Below, one piece after another: positions 24,782 through 33,139 of a stretch of DNA of 64,000 nucleotides; within the stretch, counting starts at the first letter, position 1, and the number at the start of each line of letters is the position of its first letter. The stretch spans positions 62,001-126,000 of the forward strand of contig CAIVEW010000095.1 of assembly GCA_903905065.1 (NCBI GenBank), given 5' to 3'. Below the pieces are notes generated by a model. That model did no database searches. It was not told the origin of the DNA and worked only from the letters and a program-made list of their open reading frames with translations. This DNA comes from an uncultured Bacteroidota bacterium. Lineage in GTDB: Bacteria; Bacteroidota; Bacteroidia; Chitinophagales; Chitinophagaceae. The translations under genes were made by a program, and so were the position numbers.

Positions 24782-26119
24782 TTACACCAGCTTAAAACTC
24801 TCAATAAATTTCGTCGTGAAATTCCCCTTTCTGAAGTCTTCATTCTTCATTAACTGCAGATGGAAAGGTATAGTAGTTTTTACGCCTTCTATTACGTATT
24901 CACTGAGTGCGCGCTCCATGGTATTAATGGCCTCCTCGCGGGTCTGAGCCACCGCTATCACCTTAGCGATCATGGAATCATAGTAGGGGGGGATCGTGTA
25001 GCCTGCGTAAATGTGAGAATCTACGCGTACCCCATGGCCACCGGGCGTATGCAGGGTGGTGATCTTACCCGGGCATGGGCGAAAATCATTGTATGGGTCT
25101 TCCGCATTTATGCGGCATTCGATCGCGTGTATTTTGGGCTCATAGTTGCGCCCGCTGATGGGAACGCCGGCTGCTATCTTTATTTGTTCCTTTATCAGGT
25201 CGTAACTGATCACTTCTTCGGTAACTCCGTGCTCCACCTGGATACGGGTATTCATCTCCATGAAGTAAAAATTGCGATGCTTATCTACCAGGAATTCAAT
25301 GGTACCAACACTCTCGTAGTTTATCGCGGCAGCGGCCTTAATTGCAGCCGCACCCATTTTCTCGCGCAACTCGGGCGTCATAAAAGGAGATGGCGATTCC
25401 TCAACGAGTTTCTGGTGCCTGCGCTGGATGGAACAATCACGTTCACTAAGGTGACAAACCGTACCGAACTGGTCACCGGCCACTTGTATCTCAATATGGC
25501 GTGGCTCCTCCACAAATTTCTCCATATAGATACCATCGTTCTTGAACGATGCCGCAGCTTCAATTTTTGCCGTATTGTAGGCGTGTTCGAGCTCGCTTTC
25601 CTGCCATACCACGCGCATACCCTTACCACCACCGCCTGCAGTAGCTTTGATGATGACCGGGAACCCCATGTCATTGGCAATTTGTTTTGCCTCCTCTACA
25701 CTACTTAACAGGCCTTCAGAACCCGGGATAACGGGCACTTCCGCCCTTATCATCGTTTCTTTGGCAGTTATCTTATCGCCCATCGACCTGATCATTTCAG
25801 GAGTGGGGCCTATGAATTTAATATTATATTGGGCGCATATTTCTGCGAAATTGGCATTTTCAGCCAGGAAGCCGTAACCCGGGTGAATAGCATCTGCATT
25901 GGTGATCTCAGCAGCAGCCATAATGTGCTGTATGTTCAGGTAAGAATCGCTGCTCTGTGGCTTGCCTATGCATACTGCTTCATCGGCGAAACGGACATGC
26001 AGGCTGTCTTTATCCGCAGTAGAATAAACGGCAACCGTACGTATACCCATTTCCCTACAGGTGCGGATGATGCGCAAAGCGATCTCACCGCGATTGGCAA
26101 TCAGTATTTTTTTAAACAC
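24782..26119 (-). CDS. accC: Acetyl-CoA carboxylase biotin carboxylase subunit
   Basis: [52 protein letters not shown]. Confidence 0.97.
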   Translation of the reverse strand: MFKKILIANRGEIALRIIRTCREMGIRTVAVYSTADKDSLHVRFADEAVCIGKPQSSDSYLNIQHIMAAAEITNADAIHPGYGFLAENANFAEICAQYNIKFIGPTPEMIRSMGDKITAKETMIRAEVPVIPGSEGLLSSVEEAKQIANDMGFPVIIKATAGGGGKGMRVVWQESELEHAYNTAKIEAAASFKNDGIYMEKFVEEPRHIEIQVAGDQFGTVCHLSERDCSIQRRHQKLVEESPSPFMTPELREKMGAAAIKAAAAINYESVGTIEFLVDKHRNFYFMEMNTRIQVEHGVTEEVISYDLIKEQIKIAAGVPISGRNYEPKIHAIECRINAEDPYNDFRPCPGKITTLHTPGGHGVRVDSHIYAGYTIPPYYDSMIAKVIAVAQTREEAINTMERALSEYVIEGVKTTIPFHLQLMKNEDFRKGNFTTKFIESFKLV

Positions 26120-26148
26120 TTAAAAAAATTTAATGGTGTATAATTAAA

Positions 26149-26218
26149 ATTCGGCAATTCGACAATCAGCCAATTCTGGTACGTTGTCAAATTGCCGAAT
26201 TATCGAATTGTCGAATTA
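26149..26218. repeat. Inverted, octamer-periodic element between accB and accC
   Basis: Left AATTCGGC AATTCGAC AAT; right on minus strand AATTCGAC AATTCGAT AATTCGGC AAT; overlaps accB TAA. Confidence 0.7.
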
Positions 26219-26704
26219 CATAGGTTCGATAATAAACAGCGGTTGATCGTACTCAACAGGCGACGAATCGTCTGCTACTACTTTTACGAGCCGGCCGTTC
26301 ACTTCGCTTTCTATCTCGTTGAACAGTTTCATAGCTTCTATAATGCAGAGCACCTGCCCAGCTTTTATTTCGTCGCCCACGTTCACAAACACAGGTTTAT
26401 CTGGCGATGGGCTGCGATAAAAAGTACCGATCATCGGTGACTTGATAGTAGTGGTGTTGCTGGAACCAGCAGGCGCAGCCGGTTTTTCAGCTGCAGGCGC
26501 CGATGCCTGCGGCGCGGGTGCTGCTGGCTGCTGGGGGGCGGCCTGCTGCATAGGCATTGACATTTGCGGCATGGACACGTATTGTGCCGGCGCAGCAAGT
26601 TCCTGCTTGATAATGATCTTGAATTCCCCTTCTTCAATACACAGTTCGCTGATATTCGACTTATTGATCGTCTTAATCAGTTCCTGGATCTGTTTGTATT
26701 CCAT
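26216..26704 (-). CDS. accB: Acetyl-CoA carboxylase biotin carboxyl carrier protein
   Basis: Pro/Ala-rich linker, CIIEAMKLFNEIE biotinylation motif. Confidence 0.96.
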   Translation of the reverse strand: MEYKQIQELIKTINKSNISELCIEEGEFKIIIKQELAAPAQYVSMPQMSMPMQQAAPQQPAAPAPQASAPAAEKPAAPAGSSNTTTIKSPMIGTFYRSPSPDKPVFVNVGDEIKAGQVLCIIEAMKLFNEIESEVNGRLVKVVADDSSPVEYDQPLFIIEPM

Positions 26705-26776
26705 GAATGTCGTTTTAAGTATTTTAGTAGAAAGTATTTAGCCGGAAGTCCAGATGGGAAGCTATTTTACTATCCC

Positions 26777-26849
26777 TGTAACTTACCAACTTTTCAACCT
26801 GTTTAACCTATTAACCTGCCTACCAGCAGGCAGGCTTATCAACCAATTA
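26777..26849. repeat. Short-period palindromic element at the efp stop codon
   Basis: Minus strand: TAATTGGTTGATAAGCCTGCCTGCTGGTAGGCAGGTTAATAGGTTAAACAGGTTGAAAAGTTGGTAAG. Confidence 0.55.
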
Positions 26850-27413
26850 ACTCTTCACGCGCTCTACGTATGCGCCCGTTTTTGAGTCGATCTTTATGAG
26901 ATCTCCTTCGTTTACAAACAGTGGCACAGGTATGGTGGCTCCGGTTTCCAGCGTGGCTGGTTTGGTAGCCCGTGTAGCAGTATCGCCCTTTACGCCTGGC
27001 TCAGAATAAGTAACCTTCAGGTTAATACTAGGCGGAAGTTCCACACCCATTGGGGTTTCTGTTTCCGTATTAAAGATCACAAAACACTCTTGCCCGTCCT
27101 TGTAAAGGCCGGGATTATCCACCATAGTTTCACCCAACACTATCTGTTCGAAAGTGTTGTTGTCCATAAGATTAAATCCGCTCTCGTCTTTGTAGAGAAA
27201 CTGGTAGTTGCGTTTTTCAACACGTACCGGGAAAATATTATCACCTGAGTTCCAGGTGTGCTCGATAGAGCGGGAATTATCAACACCTTTTAATTTTGCC
27301 CAAACCTTTGCGGCTGCGCGGGCAGTTTTATTTTGTCCGAATTCCACTACTGTGTAAAGGCTGCCATCAAGTTTAATGATCAAACCGTTACGCATATCTG
27401 CTGTTGTAGCCAT
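26847..27413 (-). CDS. efp: Elongation factor P
   Basis: MATTADMRNGLIIKLDGSLYTVVEFGQNKTARAAAKVWAKLKGV; start at 27413 rather than 27461. Confidence 0.95.
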   Translation of the reverse strand: MATTADMRNGLIIKLDGSLYTVVEFGQNKTARAAAKVWAKLKGVDNSRSIEHTWNSGDNIFPVRVEKRNYQFLYKDESGFNLMDNNTFEQIVLGETMVDNPGLYKDGQECFVIFNTETETPMGVELPPSINLKVTYSEPGVKGDTATRATKPATLETGATIPVPLFVNEGDLIKIDSKTGAYVERVKS

Positions 27414-27705
27414 GAAGATTTTTTGTTTTGAATGGACTGCAAAAGTAATCATTAAACCCAAAAAGCGAAATCCTATTTTTAAAGCAAAATGGGGTAAAAG
27501 TGGGTGAAAAATTTAAAAAATGACCGGATTTCAGTAATAATTTATTCTTTTTAGGTCATTTCTTGAAAAACAGGCAACGGCTAACTGCGATAAAACAGGC
27601 TTGCCGATGGCGGTTGTTGGATGGTAGTTAGTGAAACGATTTTTCATAAACTAATTTAAAACCAGATAGGCCAAAATGCAATAGTCCTTGCTCTCAGTTT
27701 TTTAT

Positions 27706-27713
27706 TACATTTG
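27706..27713 (+). promoter_or_regulatory. Putative -7 element TACATTTG of lpdA
   Basis: TAnnTTTG match ~36 bp before ATG. Confidence 0.4.
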
Positions 27714-27749
27714 TCCCCTCATTAATAATTTTACTAAAAAATTCCCCTT

Positions 27750-29156
27750 ATGGCATACGATATTATCGTAATAGGAAGTGGTCCCGGTGGTTATGTGGCA
27801 GCTATCCGCGCTTCGCAGCTTGGTTTTAAAACAGCGATCGTAGAAAAAGAAAACCTGGGTGGCATATGCCTCAACTGGGGTTGTATTCCTACCAAGGCAT
27901 TGCTGAAAACCGCCAGTGTGTTTGAAAACTTCACTCATGCTGCCGATTACGGTATCGTGGCTACAGATTTTAAAGCAGATTTCGGTGCGGTGATCAAGCG
28001 CAGCCGCGGTGCTGCCGATAAAATGAGCAAGGGCGTACAGTTCCTGATGAAGAAGAACAAGATAGATGTGATCATGGGGATGGGAAAGCTGAACGCTAAA
28101 AAAGAAGTGGAAGTAACCGGCACAGACGGTAAAGTAACCGTACAACAGGCCCGCCACGTAATATTGGCTACCGGGGCGCGCAGCCGCCAACTGCCCAACC
28201 TGCCACAAGACGGCAAAAAGGTGATAGGATACCGCGAGGCAATGAACCTGCCTACCCAGCCAAAAACCATGATCGTAGTTGGCAGCGGCGCGATAGGCGT
28301 GGAATTTGCTTACTTCTATAACAGCATAGGTACGAAGGTTACAATAGTAGAGTTCCTGCCGCGCATAGTACCGGTGGAAGATGAAGACATTTCGAAAGAA
28401 TTGGAAAAGAGCTTCAAGAAAAAAGGCATTACCGTGATGACCAATGCCTCAGTAGAAAAACTTGATACGGCTGGCGCAGGAGTAAAAGCTACCGTAAAAA
28501 CAACTACAGGCGATGTGGTGCTGGAAGCGGATGTGGTGCTGAGTGCAGTAGGTATTGCAGCCAACATAGAGAACATAGGCCTCGAAGCCCTGAACATAAA
28601 GACAGACAAAGGCAAGGTGCTGGTGGACAAATACTTTAAGACTAGTGTAGATGGCATTTACGCCATAGGCGATATTACCCCCGGCCAGGCGTTGGCGCAT
28701 GTGGCATCGAAAGGCGCTATCATCTGCGTAGAAGCCATAGCTAACAAAGAAGGCAAGTACAAGCACATGCCGGAGCCGCTGGATTACGGCAACGTACCGG
28801 GCTGTACCTACTGCTCACCCGAAATAGCAAGTGTAGGCCTGACCGAAAAGCAAGCCAAGGATGCAGGGTACGAAATAAAAGTCGGCAAGTTCCCCTTCAC
28901 CGCATCAGGTAAGGCGGTGGGTGCTGGCGCTACTGAGGGTTTTGTAAAAGTGATATTTGATGCTAAATATGGCGAATGGCTGGGTACGCACAGCATAGGT
29001 TACAACGTAACCGAAACCATTGCAGAAACAGTAGTAGCCCGCAAACTGGAAACAACCTGGCAGGAAGTGCTCGATAGCATACACCCCCACCCTACCATGA
29101 GCGAGGGCATCAAGGACGCGGTGGAAGCAGCACTGGGAGAGGCGATACATTTATAG
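27750..29156 (+). CDS. lpdA: Dihydrolipoyl dehydrogenase
   Basis: GGICLNWGCIPTKALL, HPHPTMSEGIKDAVEAALG. Confidence 0.96.
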   Translation: MAYDIIVIGSGPGGYVAAIRASQLGFKTAIVEKENLGGICLNWGCIPTKALLKTASVFENFTHAADYGIVATDFKADFGAVIKRSRGAADKMSKGVQFLMKKNKIDVIMGMGKLNAKKEVEVTGTDGKVTVQQARHVILATGARSRQLPNLPQDGKKVIGYREAMNLPTQPKTMIVVGSGAIGVEFAYFYNSIGTKVTIVEFLPRIVPVEDEDISKELEKSFKKKGITVMTNASVEKLDTAGAGVKATVKTTTGDVVLEADVVLSAVGIAANIENIGLEALNIKTDKGKVLVDKYFKTSVDGIYAIGDITPGQALAHVASKGAIICVEAIANKEGKYKHMPEPLDYGNVPGCTYCSPEIASVGLTEKQAKDAGYEIKVGKFPFTASGKAVGAGATEGFVKVIFDAKYGEWLGTHSIGYNVTETIAETVVARKLETTWQEVLDSIHPHPTMSEGIKDAVEAALGEAIHL

Positions 29157-29192
29157 GAATTGGTGGTTTGGAATTGGTAATTAGGATTGTTA
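29157..29192. repeat. Periodic GGAATTGG-type sequence after the lpdA stop codon
   Basis: GAATTGGTGGTTTGGAATTGGTAATTAGGATTG. Confidence 0.45.
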
Positions 29193-29197
29193 TTTGT

Positions 29198-29227
29198 ACA
29201 AGGGCTGCTTTCGGGCAGCCTTTGTTG
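29198..29227 (+). terminator. Putative lpdA terminator
   Basis: ACAAGGGCTGC-tttcgg-GCAGCCTTTGT. Confidence 0.6.
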
Positions 29228-29254
29228 TTCTTTTACTTTTCATAACTTTACAAT

Positions 29255-29635
29255 ATGGGAATAGTAGCTGCAAAAATCAGACTATCGAATGCACGGAATA
29301 CAGAGTTGAAACCTGTTGAGACTAATTGCATTGCCGATACGGGAGCTACATACTTATGCATCACGCAGGAAATTGCGATGCAACTAAAACTAGAAGAGCT
29401 TCAGAAAAGAGACGTAAAACTTGCGAATGGCCGCATTGTTGAGGTATCTTATGTAGGACCACTAAAAGTTGAGTTTGAAGACAGGCAATGTTATGTCGGA
29501 GCCATGGTAATGGGTGATACTGTGCTGCTAGGTGCGATACCTATGGAGGATATGGACCTGATCGTACATCCGAAATTACTGAAGCTAAGCGTTCATCCGG
29601 AACGACCGAATGTAGCGGGAGGTTTGGCAATGTAG
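29255..29635 (+). CDS. Retropepsin-like (clan AA) aspartic protease, single domain
   Basis: IADTGATYLCIT active-site motif; LLGAIPMEDMDLIVHPKL C-terminal region; 126 aa. Confidence 0.75.
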   Translation: MGIVAAKIRLSNARNTELKPVETNCIADTGATYLCITQEIAMQLKLEELQKRDVKLANGRIVEVSYVGPLKVEFEDRQCYVGAMVMGDTVLLGAIPMEDMDLIVHPKLLKLSVHPERPNVAGGLAM

Positions 29636-29654
29636 GCGCTTATTGTGTCCGGCT

Positions 29655-30005
29655 CTAATTGTCGTGATCAATCATATCGTCAACCGCCTGTCTGAACCAA
29701 TCCCAAAAAGAAGTAAATCGTTTTCGTTCTTCCCAACCTTCTTTTGCGTAATCATGCACAATAAGAACACTAGCAATCCTATTAGCATCAAAACAGGCTA
29801 CGTCGTCATTATCCAGTCTCCTGGCGAAAGGAACTAAAACTCTATTCTTATACCTTGATTTTAGCCCAAGGTTCCGTTCTTTTAATTCGTCGTCAAATAT
29901 TATGACCCAAGGAGTAAGATTATTTAGCCTCTGCTCTACAACCCGCACAAAGTCACTCGGATAATTAAATCCATCTGGCAAATCTTCTTTTTCCAACAAG
30001 GTCAT
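29655..30005 (-). CDS. Hypothetical protein, possibly SMI1/KNR4 (SUKH)-like
   Basis: LVPFARRLDNDDVACFD...IVHDYAKEGWEERKRFTSFWDWFRQAV. Confidence 0.45.
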   Translation of the reverse strand: MTLLEKEDLPDGFNYPSDFVRVVEQRLNNLTPWVIIFDDELKERNLGLKSRYKNRVLVPFARRLDNDDVACFDANRIASVLIVHDYAKEGWEERKRFTSFWDWFRQAVDDMIDHDN

Positions 30006-30017
30006 AGAGTAGTACGT

Positions 30018-30752
30018 TTAAATCTCCGCATTGATCAAAAAGCAAAACACCTCTCCGGGGCCATGGACGCCCACTACGAGTGTCTTTTCAATATCGGCGG
30101 TGCGGCTGGGGCCGGTGGTGAGATTGATCATGGAGGGTAGATCGTTGCCGTATTTCTTCTTTAGAACGGCAAGGCCGTCTTCGATATCGCGCATTACCTG
30201 GTTGGCGTACGCAAATACTATATGCACGGGGTAATAAACAGGGGCTACACGGCCCATATTTTGCCTGCTGCTCAGGAGTATCGAGCCCGTACGGGCCACA
30301 AGGGCTTCGCAACCTGTGATACACGCATCTGCTGCTTCTGCTTTGGGATCGGCGGCGGTGACGATATCAATTTTACGGTTATGGAATTTTTTGAGGAGCC
30401 GCTCGTCTGCACACAACAATTGTTTCCAGCCGCGGTTTTCATAGAGTATATTAATGTTGTCCAGCAGGTCCTGTTCGTTTTCGCAGAAGATGAATTTTCC
30501 GCCCAGCTTGATGAAAGCCTCTGCAAACATTTCCTCTGCCGCTACCCCACTGTCGGCATAAATGGCAACTGTTTCCTTTTCCGCATCGGGAAATGGCATG
30601 GGGAGTGCCTCCCCGCCAAGCCCTTTACGGATCTTGCTGAGTATATTCTCCCTGGCCTTGGATGTTTTGAAAGTTTGCAACTGAGTGCAAAAATAGAAAA
30701 AGCAGTGGATTAATATGGGTTTACGATCAACCTGCGAAAGGTTTTTAACCAC
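30018..30752 (-). CDS. LUD domain (LutC/YkgG-like) protein
   Basis: KARENILSKIRKGL...ARTGSILLSS..., NLTTGPSRTADIEKTLVVGVHGP. Confidence 0.85.
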   Translation of the reverse strand: MVKNLSQVDRKPILIHCFFYFCTQLQTFKTSKARENILSKIRKGLGGEALPMPFPDAEKETVAIYADSGVAAEEMFAEAFIKLGGKFIFCENEQDLLDNINILYENRGWKQLLCADERLLKKFHNRKIDIVTAADPKAEAADACITGCEALVARTGSILLSSRQNMGRVAPVYYPVHIVFAYANQVMRDIEDGLAVLKKKYGNDLPSMINLTTGPSRTADIEKTLVVGVHGPGEVFCFLINAEI

Positions 30753-30759
30753 ACTTAAC

Positions 30760-30789
30760 GCGTCTGACGGCTGTGAGCCGTGCTGACGC
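30760..30789. repeat. Imperfect hairpin in the LUD-recN divergent intergenic region
   Basis: GCGTC-TG-ACGGCT-GTG-AGCCGT-GCT-GACGC. Confidence 0.6.
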
Positions 30790-30849
30790 TACTAAACACG
30801 ATTAATATTAGCTTAGTATTTTTTATTGAAAATTGCACCGCGTTACCTT

Positions 30850-30857
30850 TAAATTTG
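30850..30857 (+). promoter_or_regulatory. Putative -7 element TAAATTTG of recN
   Basis: TAnnTTTG match 18 bp before ATG. Confidence 0.4.
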
Positions 30858-30875
30858 CACAAGAACATAGATTGA

Positions 30876-32531
30876 ATGCTGCAAAAGCTGATTATAAAGA
30901 ATTACGCGATTATTGACCATCTTACCATTGAACCGGATGGACATTTGAACACCGTAACCGGGGAGACTGGGGCTGGTAAGAGTATTATTCTTGGAGCGCT
31001 CTCGCTGATACTGGGCGACCGGGCGGACACTTCTGTGCTGATCAATACCAATGAAAAATCGGTCGTAGAGGGATACTTCGATGTGAGCAAGAATAAATTG
31101 TTCCAAAATGCACTGGCTGAGGCTGAACTGGACCAGGACGACCAATGCATCATACGCCGGGAAATAAGCCCTGCTGGCAAATCGCGGGCGTTCATTAATG
31201 ATACACCGGTAACGCTGACCGTACTGAATAAACTAACGTCCTTGCTGGTAGACCTTCACCAGCAATTTGGGCACCTGGCGCTGGAAGACGATCATTTCCA
31301 GATGGAAGCGCTGGACGCCGTTGGTAGTACAACCGCGATGGCGGAGAGTTACCGCAAGCTGTATTACAAACACAAAAGCGTGAAGCAAAAGCTTGCTGAC
31401 AACCGCGAACGGCAGGCTCAGTGGAAAAAGGAGAGTGATTATAAGCAATACCTGCTGGACGAACTGCTGCAAGCCGCATTCAAAACAGACGAGATAGAAC
31501 TGGCAGACCAGCAGTTGAAGCAAATGAGCCATTCAGAACGCATCATCAGCGTATTGCAAGCCGGCAGGTCCGCGCTGGATGAAGGTGAGCAACCAATGAT
31601 AAATGAGTTGAAACGAATCAGCCAGCAGTTGCAGGGCATTACCGATGTAATGCCGGAGCTAAAGAGTTTGCAGGAACGTGTAAACTCTGTGTGGGTAGAA
31701 CTGAAGGACATAGCAGGCGAACTGGAAATTGAAGAGGGCAAAGTATTGCTTGACCCCTCGGTAATGGCACAGTTACAAGAGCGTATAGACATTGGTTACA
31801 AACTGCTGAAAAAACATGGAGCTAATACTACTGCGGAATTGCTGGAATTACAGCAGCGGCTGGAAGACGAACTAAAAGCCACGCTGGATGTAAACGATGC
31901 TATAGAGCGGTTGGCGAAAGAAGAAGGAACGCTTTATAAAGAGCTGACCGCTGAAGCGGAACAACTGTCGGTAATGCGAAAAAAGGCGGTGCCGAAATTT
32001 GTAAAGAAAATAAATGAACTGCTGGTATTGGTAGGTATGCCCAATGCGCGTTTTGATATACGCCTGGAAAAAACACCTCCTTCTGTGCACGGTGCGAACG
32101 AGGTGCAATTCATGCTGGACGCTAATAAGAGCGGGCAGTTTCAGCCCTTACAAAAGGCTGCCTCTGGCGGTGAAATGAGCCGCATTATGCTCTGTATTAA
32201 ATCACTTACGGCTGAGGCGCTGCATATGCCTACACTTATCTTTGATGAAGTAGATACAGGTATATCCGGCGAGGCAGCAAGGCAGGTCGGTGGCTTGTTA
32301 CGCGAGCTTTCTCAGTTCCACCAGGTCATCTGCATCACGCATCAACCGCAGGTAGCAGCGAGGGGCACACGGCATTTTTATGTGTATAAAGAGGCAGATA
32401 AAGGGGACAGGCTGACCACGAAAGTAAAGGTGCTGAAAAATGATGAACGTGTGCTGGCGATAGCGCGTATGATAGGCGGGGAACAGCCCAGTGAGGCGGC
32501 GATCAGCAACGCTAAGGAACTGGTGAATTAA
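30876..32531 (+). CDS. recN: DNA repair protein RecN
   Basis: MLQKLIIKNYAIIDHLTIEPDGHLNTVTGETGAGKSIILGALSLILGDRAD; FDEVDTGISGEAARQVG. Confidence 0.96.
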   Translation: MLQKLIIKNYAIIDHLTIEPDGHLNTVTGETGAGKSIILGALSLILGDRADTSVLINTNEKSVVEGYFDVSKNKLFQNALAEAELDQDDQCIIRREISPAGKSRAFINDTPVTLTVLNKLTSLLVDLHQQFGHLALEDDHFQMEALDAVGSTTAMAESYRKLYYKHKSVKQKLADNRERQAQWKKESDYKQYLLDELLQAAFKTDEIELADQQLKQMSHSERIISVLQAGRSALDEGEQPMINELKRISQQLQGITDVMPELKSLQERVNSVWVELKDIAGELEIEEGKVLLDPSVMAQLQERIDIGYKLLKKHGANTTAELLELQQRLEDELKATLDVNDAIERLAKEEGTLYKELTAEAEQLSVMRKKAVPKFVKKINELLVLVGMPNARFDIRLEKTPPSVHGANEVQFMLDANKSGQFQPLQKAASGGEMSRIMLCIKSLTAEALHMPTLIFDEVDTGISGEAARQVGGLLRELSQFHQVICITHQPQVAARGTRHFYVYKEADKGDRLTTKVKVLKNDERVLAIARMIGGEQPSEAAISNAKELVN

Positions 32532-32575
32532 ACCAAAAAAGGGAAATTCCAAAGAGGAAAGTCCAAAATCCAAGG
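32531..32575. repeat. Short-period ATTCCAA/GTCCAAA-type sequence after the recN stop codon
   Basis: AAATTCCAAAGAGGAAAGTCCAAAATCCAAGGCTCAAAATTCCAA. Confidence 0.45.
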
Positions 32576-32601
32576 CTCAAAATTCCAATAGAAAATCTGA
32601 A

Positions 32602-33111
32602 CTATGGCTTCACAATGTCATGCTTGTTCACAATTGTATCTATGTGGAGAGAGAGCCATTTGCTGCCGTTTGCTTTGAAAAGTAAAGTGTTTTGAGCGGC
32701 GTCTGGAATATCGGCAGGTAAAGGAAGTTTGCCGCCGGGCAATGGGTCTATTTGCAGCGTGTCTCCTTTCTGAATTTTGTCAGGTGAAATTTTTGTGGTT
32801 TGATATTCGAGGTAGTTTGCGCGGATGTACTGCCGATTCACGATTTTGCGTGCTTCTGCAATGTTGCACCCCAGCCAGCCCCCATCGCCCCGCCAGAACA
32901 TGGCTTCGGGATAGCCGCCACCTTCCCATACGGCTATGATGTGTATAGAAGTCTGCGGCTGTGAACCAGGGATGCCGGGCACTATGCGTTGCGAATAGGC
33001 CTCGACCAACGCAAGGTTTGCTTTTGGTTTTTTCTTTGATCTTTTTTTTGCAGTCACAGTAAATGAAATTGCAAAGCAGAAAGCGATCAGCAAGAAGGTT
33101 CTCATTTTCAT
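32602..33111 (-). CDS. Hypothetical secreted protein
   Basis: Signal peptide and Lys-rich segment, 169 aa. Confidence 0.6.
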   Translation of the reverse strand: MKMRTFLLIAFCFAISFTVTAKKRSKKKPKANLALVEAYSQRIVPGIPGSQPQTSIHIIAVWEGGGYPEAMFWRGDGGWLGCNIAEARKIVNRQYIRANYLEYQTTKISPDKIQKGDTLQIDPLPGGKLPLPADIPDAAQNTLLFKANGSKWLSLHIDTIVNKHDIVKP

Positions 33112-33139
33112 AAAAAAAATTTAGCGGCAATATGAATTC

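Noticed and set aside
24642-24794. 50-aa plus-strand ORF ([50 protein letters not shown]) downstream of accC
   Set aside because: Plausible composition but its end overlaps the accC 3' end and the periodic sequence there; no promoter or homology support.
24860-25708. 282-aa plus-strand ORF opposite accC
   Set aside because: Antisense shadow frame of a strongly supported gene.
29255-29635. Retropepsin-like ORF as a retrotransposon remnant
   Set aside because: No gag/RT/integrase remnants adjacent; better explained as a cellular clan AA protease-like protein.
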